The notes under the pieces: model-generated
The model's database searches: none
Seen by the model: only the letters and a program-made list of their open reading frames with translations
What the model was told of the DNA's origin: nothing
Assembly: GCA_016303225.1 (NCBI GenBank)
Contig: JAEDMC010000091.1
Location: 1 to 11,747 of the forward strand
Source: Kiritimatiellia bacterium
Lineage (GTDB): Bacteria; Verrucomicrobiota; Kiritimatiellia; RFP12; UBA1067
DNA: 11,747 bases
Reading direction: 5' to 3'
Shown here: positions 1-6,209 of the stretch, in pieces
Position numbering within the stretch: the stretch's first letter is position 1
Layout of the letters: each line of letters opens with the position of its first letter
Translations under genes and position numbers: made by a program

Positions 1-22
1 ACTTGATCTTCTTTGTGCAGAT

Positions 23-51
23 ATTATACCCTATTCCGCGCATAATGTCTA
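23..51 (-). promoter_or_regulatory. Sigma70-like promoter firing leftward out of the window
   Basis: On the minus strand TAGACA (46-51) is followed after 17 bases by a perfect TATAAT (23-28). That is five of six matches at -35 and six of six at -10 with ideal spacing. The transcript would leave the window within about 15 bases, so the target gene is not visible. It lies downstream of the tRNA-Ala terminator, which suits the first promoter of a new unit. Confidence 0.6.
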
Positions 52-130
52 TGGATCCGCGAAAATCGCGAAAATCGAAGACGTCCTGTATGAAGTTCCG
101 TGTATTTACACAAATTCTCGTAAAGCCGAA

Positions 131-139
131 ATTATACCA
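131..139 (-). promoter_or_regulatory. Possible extended -10 promoter
   Basis: The minus strand reads TGGTATAAT, a perfect -10 hexamer with the extended-10 TGN. No good -35 lies 16-18 bases upstream (the best is TTCTAG at 155-160). It could be a second, upstream promoter for the same off-window gene as the promoter at 23-51. Apart from these two sites I see nothing recognisable in 1-217. Confidence 0.35.
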
Positions 140-217
140 AAAGTGGCGGCTGTGCTAGAACCACACCCACCCAAGGCTATTTTCAGCCGTCCGTTCCACA
201 AGACTCTTCAGGGCAAC

Positions 218-259
218 AAAAAATCCCGCGCGACCTTGATTTCATTGGTCGAAAGCGGG
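218..259 (-). terminator. Rho-independent terminator after tRNA-Ala
   Basis: On the minus strand CCCGC pairs with GCGGG and CGACC with GGTCG, separated by a small TTT/C internal bulge and closed by an 11-base loop. The stem is followed by an A and then six T (218-223). It begins 20 bases after the tRNA CCA end, so it is the natural end of the tRNA transcript and of any readthrough from smpB. Confidence 0.8.
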
Positions 260-278
260 TTGACTGTTTCTCGCGAAT

Positions 279-354
279 TGGTGGAGAAGAAGAGATTCGA
301 ACTCTCGACCCCCACGTTGCGAACGTGATGCTCTACCAACTGAGCTACTTCCCC
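279..354 (-). tRNA. tRNA-Ala, anticodon CGC, with encoded CCA
   Basis: The minus strand folds into a complete 76-nt cloverleaf. It has a 7-bp acceptor GGGGAAG/CTTCTCC, a D arm GCTC-AGTTGGTA-GAGC, an anticodon arm TCACG-TTCGCAA-CGTGG, a 5-base variable loop, and a T arm GAGAG-TTCGAAT-CTCTT. Discriminator A is followed by a genomically encoded CCA (279-281). The anticodon CGC reads the alanine codon GCG. The acceptor has G3:U70, the identity element for alanyl-tRNA synthetase, which supports the call independently. It has its own promoter (374-403) and terminator (218-259). Confidence 0.95.
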
Positions 355-373
355 ATTCGTGAAAACATGTGGT

Positions 374-403
374 AGTATATCATAAATCGCCGCGGAGAAT
401 CAA
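374..403 (-). promoter_or_regulatory. Promoter of tRNA-Ala
   Basis: TTGATT (398-403) and TATACT (374-379) are 18 bases apart on the minus strand. TGA precedes the -10, and a run of C directly precedes the -35. The -10 ends 19 bases before the tRNA 5' end. The -35 lies 10 bases past the smpB stop. The architecture matches the rpmJ and rpsO promoters in this window. Confidence 0.7.
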
Positions 404-412
404 GGGGGTATT

Positions 413-871
413 TTAAATTCGTTCAAGATCACGGCGAATCGCCTTTTCCTTCAAGGCGTCGCGCTTGTCATGAGCCTGTTTTCCACGGCAAACGCCGAGG
501 TCGACCTTGACCTTACCATGCTTCAGGAAGACCTTGAGCGGCACGAGTGTCAGTCCCTTCGCCTCGGTCTTGAGCTTCAGCTCACGAATCTCCTTCGCAT
601 GCGCAAGGAGCTTCCGCCGGCTCTTCGGTTCGTGGTTGAAGCGGTTACCGAACTTGTACGCGGCAATGTCCGCCCCCTGCAACCAGAGCTCATTGCCGTA
701 CACGACGGCAAAGGCGCCGGCGAGGGAGACCTCGCCGTGCCGCACCGACTTCACCTCGGTGCCAGTCAAGACAATACCGCACTCGATCGTCTCGAGTACG
801 GTATAGTCATGCCGGGCCTTACGGTTCTCAGAGAAGACAGGATTGAACTTCTTATCCTTTTGCGCCTTCAC
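413..871 (-). CDS. smpB: SsrA-binding protein SmpB
   Basis: SmpB binds tmRNA and delivers it to stalled ribosomes for trans-translation, which tags the nascent chain and frees the ribosome. The 152-residue product has the family landmarks: an N-terminal basic segment, ENRKARHDY near the start, the GIVLTGTEVKS core strand, the LKVFLKHGKVKVDLGVCRGK segment and the lysine/arginine-rich C-terminal tail KRDALKEKAIRRDLERI that enters the decoding site. I chose the GTG at 869-871 because TGAGG lies 8 bases upstream. A GTG six codons further upstream (889) has no good ribosome-binding site. It is the last protein gene of rpsO-pnp-rpoZ-smpB, 59 bases after rpoZ. No tmRNA gene is in the window. The function is secure; the start is likely. 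Confidence 0.95.
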   Translation of the reverse strand: MKAQKDKKFNPVFSENRKARHDYTVLETIECGIVLTGTEVKSVRHGEVSLAGAFAVVYGNELWLQGADIAAYKFGNRFNHEPKSRRKLLAHAKEIRELKLKTEAKGLTLVPLKVFLKHGKVKVDLGVCRGKQAHDKRDALKEKAIRRDLERI

Positions 872-893
872 CTTCAGGACCTCACACACCCAA

Positions 894-914
894 CATCAAA
901 CGTCAAACGTCAAA
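894..914. repeat. Heptamer array A (unit GTTTGAC on minus strand)
   Basis: Three consecutive 7-mers read CATCAAA, CGTCAAA, CGTCAAA on the plus strand, a single-base variant and two exact copies. They fill part of the short rpoZ-smpB spacer, and the flank 887-893 may be a decayed fourth copy. The unit is the same as in array E (9637-9664), in opposite orientation. Confidence 0.8.
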
Positions 915-930
915 CCCCCTTTGCGCGGAC

Positions 931-1209
931 TCAGTCCGCATAAAGAGAGTTGATGTTCGCGTGCTTCATGTTCCACTTGGTCTTGGCGTCTTCGGCCTTG
1001 GCGATCGCGTCGAAATCAATCTCGGCGATCAGCTTGCCCTCCGCAACCTCCTGGAGCGCGATGTCGCACTTGTCCACGTCGAGGGACTCGGGCCTGATCA
1101 GCGGCTTCGCGCCGTTGATCAGCTCGCGCTCGCGCTTGCTGATGAGGTTCACCAGCACGGGCACCGACGGGATCTTCTCGTGAGCTTTCTTCAAAAGTTC
1201 AGCGTTCAT
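931..1209 (-). CDS. rpoZ: RNA polymerase omega subunit, RpoZ-like
   Basis: The 92-residue protein resembles omega, the small subunit that binds beta-prime and aids core enzyme assembly. It carries PVLVNLISKRERELINGAKPLI, matching the conserved omega helix in which a lysine/arginine-rich stretch precedes a G-x-x-PL(V/I) motif. This is followed by DVDKCDIALQEVAEGKLIAEI, matching the typical A-x-x-E-(I/V)-AEGK segment. The ATG at 1207-1209 is chosen over an upstream in-frame start because AGGAGG sits 6 bases before it. The gene starts 10 bases after the pnp stop, so it is cotranscribed. Omega is usually linked to gmk in proteobacteria, so its place between pnp and smpB is a less common arrangement. 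The N-terminus is divergent, so the assignment is good rather than certain. Confidence 0.82.
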   Translation of the reverse strand: MNAELLKKAHEKIPSVPVLVNLISKRERELINGAKPLIRPESLDVDKCDIALQEVAEGKLIAEIDFDAIAKAEDAKTKWNMKHANINSLYAD

Positions 1210-1219
1210 GGGAACCTCC

Positions 1220-3325
1220 TTAGGCCTTCGCGTCGAGTTCCGCCATCGCGGCCTTGCGCGAAAGCTTGATGCGGCCGCGCTCGTCAACGTCCAGGCACTT
1301 CACCTTGATGATGTCGCCGACCTTGCAGACGCCGTCCATCGACTTGAGGAACTTGTCGGAGAACTCGGAGATGTGGCAGAGGCCGTCCATGCCCGGAAGG
1401 ATCTCGACGAACGCGCCGAAGTCCTTGATGCCGGTGACCTTGCCCTCGTAGATCTTGCCGGGTTCGGCGACCGCGGTGATCTTGCCGACCTCGCGCTTCG
1501 CCGCTTCCATCGACTCGGCGTTGTTCGCGAAGATCGAGACCTTGCCGTCGTCGTCGATGTCGATCTGCGCGCCGGTCGTCTCGACGATGCCGCGGATGTT
1601 CGCGCCGCCGGGGCCGATGAGGGCGCCGATCTTGTCCACCGGAATCTGCATCTCCTCGATCCGCGGCGCGTACTGGTTGAGCTCGGCGCGCGGAGCTGGG
1701 ATGACGGACTCCATGAAGTCGATGATCTTGAGACGCGCGTCATGCGCAGCCTTGACCGCGCCCTCGACGAGATCCCACGTGAGGCCGCGGAGCTTCAGGT
1801 CGACCTGGAAGCCCGTGATGCCCTTCTTCGTGCCGCCGACCTTGAAGTCCATGTCGCCGCAGTGGTCTTCGGCGCCGAGAATGTCGGTGACGAGAACCTT
1901 CTGGCTCTGGTCTTCATTGGTGAACAGGCCGATCGAAATGCCCGCGACCGTGCGCTTCAGCGGCACGCCCGCGTCCATAAGCGCGAGACAGCCGTTGCAG
2001 ATCGACGCCATCGACGAGGATCCGTTGGAGCCCATGATCTCGCTGACGACGCGGATCGAATACGGGAACTCGTCGGGGAGCACCTCCGCAATCGAACGCT
2101 CGGCGAGCGCGCCGTGGCCGATCTCGCGACGGCCCGTGGAACCGAGGCGGCCGACTTCGCCCGTGCAGTAGGGCGGGAAGTTGTAGTGCAGCATGAAGCG
2201 CTTGGACGGATCGCCGCCCGTCACCGAGTCGAGCTCCTGCGCGTCCTTCTTCGTGCCGAGCGTGACGGTCGCGAACGACTGCGTCTCGCCACGCGAGAAG
2301 ATCGCCGAACCATGGAGGCGCGGGAGAACCCCGACCTGCGCGGCGAGCGGACGGATCTCGTGCTGGGCGCGGCCGTCGATGCGCTTGCCGTGGACGAGCA
2401 CGTTCTTGCGGACGGTCTCGATCTCGAGCGCGTCGAAGAGATGCACGAAGCCGACGGCGTCGATCTCGGGCCACTTTTCGGAAACCTTCTTGAGGAGGTC
2501 TTCCTTGATGGCGCTGACCTTGCCCTGGCGCTCGAGCTTGCCCTTGATGAGCAGCGCCGCCGCAAGGGCCTCGCCGCCTTCGGCGCGGATGAAGTCCATC
2601 TTCTCCGCCGGCTGCGGAATGTCGGCAATCACCTTGTCGGGCTTGCCGAGCGCACGGCGCATCTCGATCTGAAGGTCGATGATCTTCTCGACTTCCTCAT
2701 GCGCGCGCTTCAGGGCCGCGATGAAGTCCTCGTCGCTGATTTCGGACGCACTGCCCTCCATCATGAGGAACTTGCCGCGGATGCCGGCATAGAGGAGGTC
2801 GATGTCACTCTTCGCCTTCTGCTCGTGGGTCGGGTTGATGATCCACTCGCCGTCAATGCGGCCGATGCGGACGCACCCGATCGGGCCCATGAACGGAATC
2901 TCGCTGATGTGGAGCGCCGCAGAAGCCGCATTCACCGCCAGGAAGTCCGCCTCACGCGTACCGTCGCACTGGATGAGCGTGCCGTTCACCTGGACGTCGT
3001 TGTAGTAGCCGTCGGGGAAGAGCGGACGGATCGGACGGTCGCACATGCGGGCCGTCAGGATCTCCTTGGAGGTCGGACGCGCCTCGCGCTTGAAGAAGCC
3101 GCCCGGGAACTTGCCCGCCGCGTAAAACTTCTCACGATACTCGCACTGAAGCGGGAAGAAGTCGATGCCCTCCCGCGGCGTATCGGTGTTGGTCACCGCC
3201 GTGAAGACGGTGTTGTCACCGTACGAAACGGTGACGGCCCCGGCCGCCTGCTGCGCCAGGAGCCCGGTCTCGATCACGAGGTCCGTCCCCGCGATGTTGA
3301 CCTTGAACTGCTTTGCACCTTGCAT
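1220..3325 (-). CDS. pnp: Polyribonucleotide nucleotidyltransferase (PNPase)
   Basis: PNPase degrades RNA 3' to 5' by phosphorolysis and can also run in reverse to add tails. With the ATG at 3323-3325 it has 701 residues, normal for the family. It has two RNase PH-like domains: the first includes FFKREARPTSKEIL (77-90) and RPIRPLFP (97-104), and the second has catalytic GSSSMAS (435-441) and EDHCGDMDFK (486-495) with the metal-binding Asp and Lys residues. An alpha-helical linker lies between them. A KH domain (about 555-615, GPGG at 571-574) and an S1 domain (about 622-695) follow. There is no long C-terminal tail. A TTG start 11 codons upstream is possible, but MQGAKQFKVNIAG matches the usual N-terminus. 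The ribosome-binding site is weak; the leader instead has a purine tract shared with rpsO. It follows rpsO, as in many bacteria. Confidence 0.97.
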   Translation of the reverse strand: MQGAKQFKVNIAGTDLVIETGLLAQQAAGAVTVSYGDNTVFTAVTNTDTPREGIDFFPLQCEYREKFYAAGKFPGGFFKREARPTSKEILTARMCDRPIRPLFPDGYYNDVQVNGTLIQCDGTREADFLAVNAASAALHISEIPFMGPIGCVRIGRIDGEWIINPTHEQKAKSDIDLLYAGIRGKFLMMEGSASEISDEDFIAALKRAHEEVEKIIDLQIEMRRALGKPDKVIADIPQPAEKMDFIRAEGGEALAAALLIKGKLERQGKVSAIKEDLLKKVSEKWPEIDAVGFVHLFDALEIETVRKNVLVHGKRIDGRAQHEIRPLAAQVGVLPRLHGSAIFSRGETQSFATVTLGTKKDAQELDSVTGGDPSKRFMLHYNFPPYCTGEVGRLGSTGRREIGHGALAERSIAEVLPDEFPYSIRVVSEIMGSNGSSSMASICNGCLALMDAGVPLKRTVAGISIGLFTNEDQSQKVLVTDILGAEDHCGDMDFKVGGTKKGITGFQVDLKLRGLTWDLVEGAVKAAHDARLKIIDFMESVIPAPRAELNQYAPRIEEMQIPVDKIGALIGPGGANIRGIVETTGAQIDIDDDGKVSIFANNAESMEAAKREVGKITAVAEPGKIYEGKVTGIKDFGAFVEILPGMDGLCHISEFSDKFLKSMDGVCKVGDIIKVKCLDVDERGRIKLSRKAAMAELDAKA

Positions 3326-3334
3326 TGCTCTTGT

Positions 3335-3348
3335 TCTTTCTTTTCTTT
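3335..3348 (-). promoter_or_regulatory. Purine tract in pnp leader, shared with rpsO
   Basis: The minus strand reads AAAGAAAAGAAAGA, followed by exactly 9 bases and the pnp ATG. The same 14-mer lies exactly 9 bases before the rpsO ATG (3705-3718). No strong Shine-Dalgarno is present at either gene. It may act as an A/G-rich ribosomal protein S1 or initiation-enhancer site; the role is inferred. Confidence 0.5.
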
Positions 3349-3368
3349 CGTTGGTCAATCGTCTTCAG

Positions 3369-3406
3369 TTCGAGTCAACAATGGAATTTGAACATTCTCT
3401 CTCGAA
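3369..3406 (-). promoter_or_regulatory. Stem-loop in rpsO-pnp spacer
   Basis: In the transcript TTCGAG (3401-3406) can pair with CTCGAA (3369-3374). Inside that, AATG (3393-3396) pairs with CATT (3380-3383), with internal bulges and a 9-base loop. No T tract follows, so it is not a terminator. In Escherichia coli the rpsO-pnp spacer holds an RNase III-cleaved hairpin used in PNPase autocontrol, and this could be an analogue. The fold was judged by eye only. Confidence 0.35.
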
Positions 3407-3434
3407 CTCCAACTCCTGACGCGAACTTAGTCGC

Positions 3435-3695
3435 TTAGCGACGGATGCCGAGCTTCTTGATGAGCTCCTGATACTTCGCGGCATCCTCGCGCTTCAGGTA
3501 GTCGAGAAGATTGCGGCGGTTCTGGACCTTGCGCAGGAGGCCGTAGCGGCTGGAGTGGTCCTTATGGTTCGCCTTGAGGTGCTCGGTCAGCGCGGCGATT
3601 TGCTTCGTGAGAATCGCAATCTGAACCTCGCTCGAACCCGTATCACGGTCATGGCGCTGAAACTCGCTCTTGATGGCAGCCTTGTCAACTTTCAT
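3435..3695 (-). CDS. rpsO: 30S ribosomal protein S15 (uS15)
   Basis: S15 binds the three-way junction of helices 20-22 in 16S rRNA early in assembly of the small-subunit platform. The 86-residue product has the diagnostic [20 protein letters not shown], the [19 protein letters not shown] loop that contacts rRNA, and the C-terminal [27 protein letters not shown]. The ATG at 3693-3695 gives the standard length. An in-frame GTG 20 codons upstream would only translate the structured leader. A small palindrome, GTCGC-TAA-GCGAC on the minus strand (3430-3442), sits over the stop codon. It is the first gene of rpsO-pnp-rpoZ-smpB, with its own promoter (3820-3849). Autoregulation by S15 through the leader is plausible. 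Confidence 0.97.
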   Translation of the reverse strand: MKVDKAAIKSEFQRHDRDTGSSEVQIAILTKQIAALTEHLKANHKDHSSRYGLLRKVQNRRNLLDYLKREDAAKYQELIKKLGIRR

Positions 3696-3704
3696 TTTTT
3701 CTGG

Positions 3705-3718
3705 TCTTTCTTTTCTTT
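3705..3718 (-). promoter_or_regulatory. Purine tract in rpsO leader, shared with pnp
   Basis: The 14-mer AAAGAAAAGAAAGA on the minus strand lies exactly 9 bases before the rpsO ATG. This is the same sequence and spacing as before pnp. The strong AGGAGG in this leader is about 95 bases further upstream, without a start codon at usable distance. Confidence 0.5.
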
Positions 3719-3730
3719 TACCACGCACTG

Positions 3731-3795
3731 GGAGGTCAGACCATGCCAAAGGCACACGCTTTCACCTGAAAGCCCCCGCGGCAGGGATAACCTCC
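3731..3795 (-). promoter_or_regulatory. Structured rpsO leader, candidate S15-responsive RNA element
   Basis: The roughly 118-nt leader between the predicted start site (about 3813) and the rpsO ATG can fold into a multi-branch structure. P1 is 8 bp, GGAGGUUA (3788-3795) with UGACCUCC (3731-3738), including one G-U. P2 is GCUUUC-AGGU-GAAAGC (3758-3773), 6 bp with a 4-base loop. P3 is UGCC-UUU-GGCA (3744-3754). A short CCC/GGG helix may add a fourth arm. A junction RNA before rpsO fits the known habit of S15 binding three-way-junction mimics in its own mRNA. The fold is seen in the sequence; the regulation is inferred. Confidence 0.55.
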
Positions 3796-3819
3796 TGAGA
3801 CAGTCGCAGATTGTGTTAT

Positions 3820-3849
3820 ATTATATCAAAAACGCCGCGAGTGGCGCAA
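3820..3849 (-). promoter_or_regulatory. Promoter of rpsO-pnp-rpoZ-smpB
   Basis: TTGCGC (3844-3849) and a perfect TATAAT (3820-3825) are 18 bases apart on the minus strand, with TGA just before the -10. Transcription would start near 3813. The -35 begins 5 bases beyond the base of the rpsU terminator stem, so one unit ends where the next begins. Confidence 0.78.
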
Positions 3850-3854
3850 GGGCG

Positions 3855-3891
3855 AAAAGAAGACCGCGGCCAAAGGCCGCGGTCTTCTTTT
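3855..3891. terminator. Bidirectional Rho-independent terminator of the alpha operon
   Basis: A perfect inverted repeat with 17-bp arms and a 3-base loop (3872-3874) has four A at its left end and T runs at its right end, so either strand shows a GC-rich stem ending in T. For the leftward genes it lies 21 bases past the rpsU stop, with TTTT then CGCCC after the stem. On the plus strand there are five T. No rightward gene is visible. Confidence 0.88.
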
Positions 3892-3911
3892 TGGCTGCTA
3901 CGCCACACTCG

Positions 3912-4115
3912 TTAGTTGAGCTCCATGCGGCCGCGACGCGAACGGTTGCGGATGCGGGCACGCTGCGATTTCTTGCGCGCCTTGACGCACGGCTTCTCGA
4001 AGTAGCGGTCGTCGCGGAGCTTCTTGATCAGGCCCTCCTTGTCGAGAACCTTTTTCAGACGCTTCAGCCCGCGCTCGACGGACTCGCCCTTCTTGAGCTT
4101 GAGAACGATAGCCAT
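3912..4115 (-). CDS. rpsU: 30S ribosomal protein S21 (bS21)
   Basis: This 67-residue, strongly basic protein has the S21 pattern: MAIVLKLKKGESVERGLKRLKKVLDKEGLIKKLRDDRYFEKP, then a C-terminal tail rich in Lys/Arg ending RRGRMELN. S21 sits on the 30S platform near the anti-Shine-Dalgarno region and supports initiation. The ATG (4113-4115) shares its A with the rplQ TAA stop, and GGAGGTG lies about 5 bases upstream, inside the end of rplQ. That indicates translational coupling. S21 is more often placed near dnaG/rpoD or alone, so its position as last gene of the alpha operon is noteworthy. Confidence 0.95.
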   Translation of the reverse strand: MAIVLKLKKGESVERGLKRLKKVLDKEGLIKKLRDDRYFEKPCVKARKKSQRARIRNRSRRGRMELN

Positions 4116-4528
4116 TATTTCACCTCCTTCGCCGGCTCTTCCTTCTTCTCCTCAGCCGGAGCGACAGCTTCCGCCGCGCAGACGTACTGGAGGATGCACA
4201 TCTCAGCCGCGTCGCCCTTGCGGGTGCCGAGCTTGATGATGCGGGTGTAACCGCCCTTGCGATCCTTCATCGCCGGGGCAATCTTGTCGAAGAGCTTCTG
4301 GACGGCCTTGGGGTCGAGGAGACGCGAGGCGGCGAGACGACGGGCCGCGAGATCGCCCTTCTTGGCGATCGTCACGATCTTGTCCGCATCCTTGCGGGCT
4401 TCCTTGGCCTTCGGCAGGGTCGTCTTGATCGACTCCGCGAGGATCAGGTTGGTGACCAGGCTCTTCATGAGCATCTGACGATGCTCCGTCGAGCGGCCAA
4501 ACTTCTTCATAACTCTCTGATGACGCAT
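4115..4528 (-). CDS. rplQ: 50S ribosomal protein L17 (bL17)
   Basis: L17 binds 23S rRNA near the exit tunnel side of the large subunit. The 137-residue product starts MRHQRVMKKFGRSTEHRQMLMKSLVTNLI, the typical L17 opening, and continues with IKTTLPKAKEARKDADKIVTIAKKGD and the conserved C-terminal core KGGYTRIIKLGTRKGDAAEM. After the core there is a short Ala/Glu/Lys-rich tail (AEEKKEEPAKEVK) not needed for the fold. The gene starts 12 bases after rpoA, with GGAA about 8 bases before the ATG, and overlaps rpsU by one base. Confidence 0.96.
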   Translation of the reverse strand: MRHQRVMKKFGRSTEHRQMLMKSLVTNLILAESIKTTLPKAKEARKDADKIVTIAKKGDLAARRLAASRLLDPKAVQKLFDKIAPAMKDRKGGYTRIIKLGTRKGDAAEMCILQYVCAAEAVAPAEEKKEEPAKEVK

Positions 4529-4540
4529 GATGACAATTCC

Positions 4541-5539
4541 TTACTTCTTGGCTTCGAGCAGATCGGCATCGAACTTGTAGCCGAGCGAAAGCCCCAGCGA
4601 AACGAGCTTCGCCTTGATTTCGTCGAGCGACTTCTTGCCGAAGTTGCGGTACTTGAGCATGTCGGCCTCGGTCTTCATCGCGAGCTCGCCCACCGTGGAG
4701 ATGTTCGCGTTGTTGAGGCAGTTCGCCGCACGGACCGAAAGCTCGATCTCGTTGACGGACATGTTAAGGAGCTTTTTGAGGCGTTCGCGCTCGTCGGCAT
4801 CCTTCTTGTCGTTGTCCTCGAACTCGAGGGTCTGCTCACCGGCGTAGTCGACGAACACGTCGAGGTGGCTGCGGAGAACCGCACCTGCGGTCTTCAGCGC
4901 CTCCTCGGGATCGATGCGACCGTCAGTCCAGATGTCAAGCACAAGCTTCTCGTAGTCGGTGCGCTGACCAACACGGGTGTTCTCGACGAGGAAGTTGACG
5001 CGCGTCACGGGCGAGAAGATCGAGTCGATCGCAATCTTGCCGATCTCCTGGTCGGGCTTCTTGTTGCCCTCTGCGAGACAGAAGCCACGGCCGGTGCGGA
5101 CGTCGCACTCCATCTCGAGCGAGCCGTCCACATCCAGCGTGCAGATCTCCTGCTTCGGATTCAGCACCTCGATGTTGTTGTCCTTTGCGAAGTCGCCGGC
5201 CGTCACCGTGCAGGGCCCCTTGGCCTTGAGGGTGATGACTTGCGAATCGCGGCTGAAGGTCTTCACAAGCACGCGCTTCAGGTTGAGGATGATGTCGGTG
5301 ACATCTTCCGCGCAGCCCTTGATCGTCGAAAACTCGTGACTCACCCCTTTAATCTTGACGGACGAGATCGCCGCCCCCTCGATCGAGCTCAGGAGAACAC
5401 GACGGAGGGAGTTGCCAATCGTCCGCGCATAGCCGATTTCGAACGGTTCCGCGACGAAACGGGTGTAAGTCGCGGTCTTGCCCTCGTCCAGCACCTGGAC
5501 GTTATGCGGCATCTCGAAACGGCTCAGACGGATAGCCAT
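4541..5539 (-). CDS. rpoA: RNA polymerase alpha subunit
   Basis: Alpha dimerises to start RNA polymerase assembly, and its C-terminal domain contacts UP elements and activators. The 332-residue length is normal. The N-terminal domain (about 1-235) holds EPFEIGYARTIGNSLRRVLLSS (31-52). An acidic linker (EDNDKKDADERER, 240-252) leads to the C-terminal domain (about 262-318) with ELSVRAANCLNNANI and FGKKSLDEIKAKL. Arg270 corresponds to the DNA-contacting Arg265 of Escherichia coli. GGAGG lies 6 bases before the ATG. It sits between rpsD and rplQ, the usual alpha-operon place. The 38-base spacer to rpsD contains two degenerate 7-base repeats (5557-5570). Confidence 0.98.
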   Translation of the reverse strand: MAIRLSRFEMPHNVQVLDEGKTATYTRFVAEPFEIGYARTIGNSLRRVLLSSIEGAAISSVKIKGVSHEFSTIKGCAEDVTDIILNLKRVLVKTFSRDSQVITLKAKGPCTVTAGDFAKDNNIEVLNPKQEICTLDVDGSLEMECDVRTGRGFCLAEGNKKPDQEIGKIAIDSIFSPVTRVNFLVENTRVGQRTDYEKLVLDIWTDGRIDPEEALKTAGAVLRSHLDVFVDYAGEQTLEFEDNDKKDADERERLKKLLNMSVNEIELSVRAANCLNNANISTVGELAMKTEADMLKYRNFGKKSLDEIKAKLVSLGLSLGYKFDADLLEAKK

Positions 5540-5556
5540 GTATTGCCTCCCTTAAA

Positions 5557-5570
5557 GGTGAATGGTGAAA
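5557..5570. repeat. Weak heptamer pair (GGTGAAW) in rpsD-rpoA spacer
   Basis: GGTGAAT (5557-5563) is followed directly by GGTGAAA (5564-5570) on the plus strand. Two copies alone could be chance. It is listed because the period and the intergenic position match the clear arrays elsewhere in the window. Confidence 0.35.
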
Positions 5571-5577
5571 CGACTTT

Positions 5578-6207
5578 TTAGCGCGAGTAAAGTTCGACGA
5601 TGGCCTGCTCGTCAACGATCGGCGCGATCTGCTCGCGGGTCGGGACGGCGAGAACCTCAGCCTTGAGGTTGGCCTTGTCGAAGTTCATCCAAATCGGCAG
5701 CTGCGCGCCCGTGGCGGCCTCAACCGAACGGTTCGCGGCGTCCTTTGACTTCGCGTTGTCCTTGACCGAGACGACGTCGCCGACGTTCAGGACGTGGGAC
5801 GGAACCGCGGCCTTGCGGTCATTCACCAGGATGTGCCCGTGGAGAACGAACTGACGCGCAGCGCGACGGCTCGGCGCAAGACCGAGGCGGTAAACGATGT
5901 TGTCAAGACGCATCTCAAGCATCTGCAGCAGATTCTCGCCGGTGATGCCTTCCTTGCGGAGAGCCTCCTCGAAGAACCGATGGAACTGCAGCTCGCCCAT
6001 GCCGTACTGACGGCGCAGGCTCTGCTTCTGGCGGAGCTGGCTGCCGTATTCGGACATCTTCTTGGCACGACGACCGACATGCATACCGGGAGCTCCGGCA
6101 CCCTGCTCGATCGGGCACTTGGCCATATAGCAACGCGCGCCCTTGAGGAAGAGCTTCTGCCCTTCGCGGCGGCACTGACGACAAACGGGACCAGTATAAC
6201 GACCCAT
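5578..6207 (-). CDS. rpsD: 30S ribosomal protein S4 (uS4), zinc-binding type
   Basis: S4 is a primary 16S rRNA-binding protein that starts 5' domain assembly and in many bacteria represses the alpha operon. The 209-residue product keeps four N-terminal cysteines (C9, C12, C26, C31) in the arrangement that binds zinc in Thermus S4. Next comes the SEYGSQLRQKQSLRRQYGMGE block. The S4 RNA-binding domain follows, with MLEMRLDNIVYRLGLAPSRRAARQFVLHGHILVNDR. The ATG is 2 bases after the rpsK stop, with GGAGGG inside the end of rpsK, so the two are likely coupled. I did not identify a clear S4 target pseudoknot upstream. Confidence 0.97.
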   Translation of the reverse strand: MGRYTGPVCRQCRREGQKLFLKGARCYMAKCPIEQGAGAPGMHVGRRAKKMSEYGSQLRQKQSLRRQYGMGELQFHRFFEEALRKEGITGENLLQMLEMRLDNIVYRLGLAPSRRAARQFVLHGHILVNDRKAAVPSHVLNVGDVVSVKDNAKSKDAANRSVEAATGAQLPIWMNFDKANLKAEVLAVPTREQIAPIVDEQAIVELYSR

Positions 6208-6209
6208 GA

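Noticed and set aside
143..328. A 61-codon plus-strand open frame
   Set aside because: It runs through the tRNA-Ala gene and its terminator in antisense and has no ribosome-binding site.
1..412. tmRNA next to smpB
   Set aside because: The only RNA there is a complete 76-nt tRNA-Ala cloverleaf; no tmRNA tag reading frame or long tmRNA-like domain was found.
481..485. PNPase Ala485 in GAEDH (GDEDH in Escherichia coli) as a lost catalytic residue
   Set aside because: The coordinates given here are residue numbers of PNPase. The metal-binding residues correspond to Asp487, Asp493 and Lys495, which are all present; the substituted position is not one of them.
1208..3391. A 727-codon open frame on the plus strand opposite pnp
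   Set aside because: It mirrors the codon structure of pnp on the other strand, is rich in Arg, Asp, Leu and Val, and has no recognisable domain. PNPase is unmistakable on the minus strand.
3696..3755. A 20-codon N-terminal extension of rpsO from an upstream GTG
   Set aside because: S15 has its normal length from the ATG at 3695, and the upstream bases fold as leader RNA.
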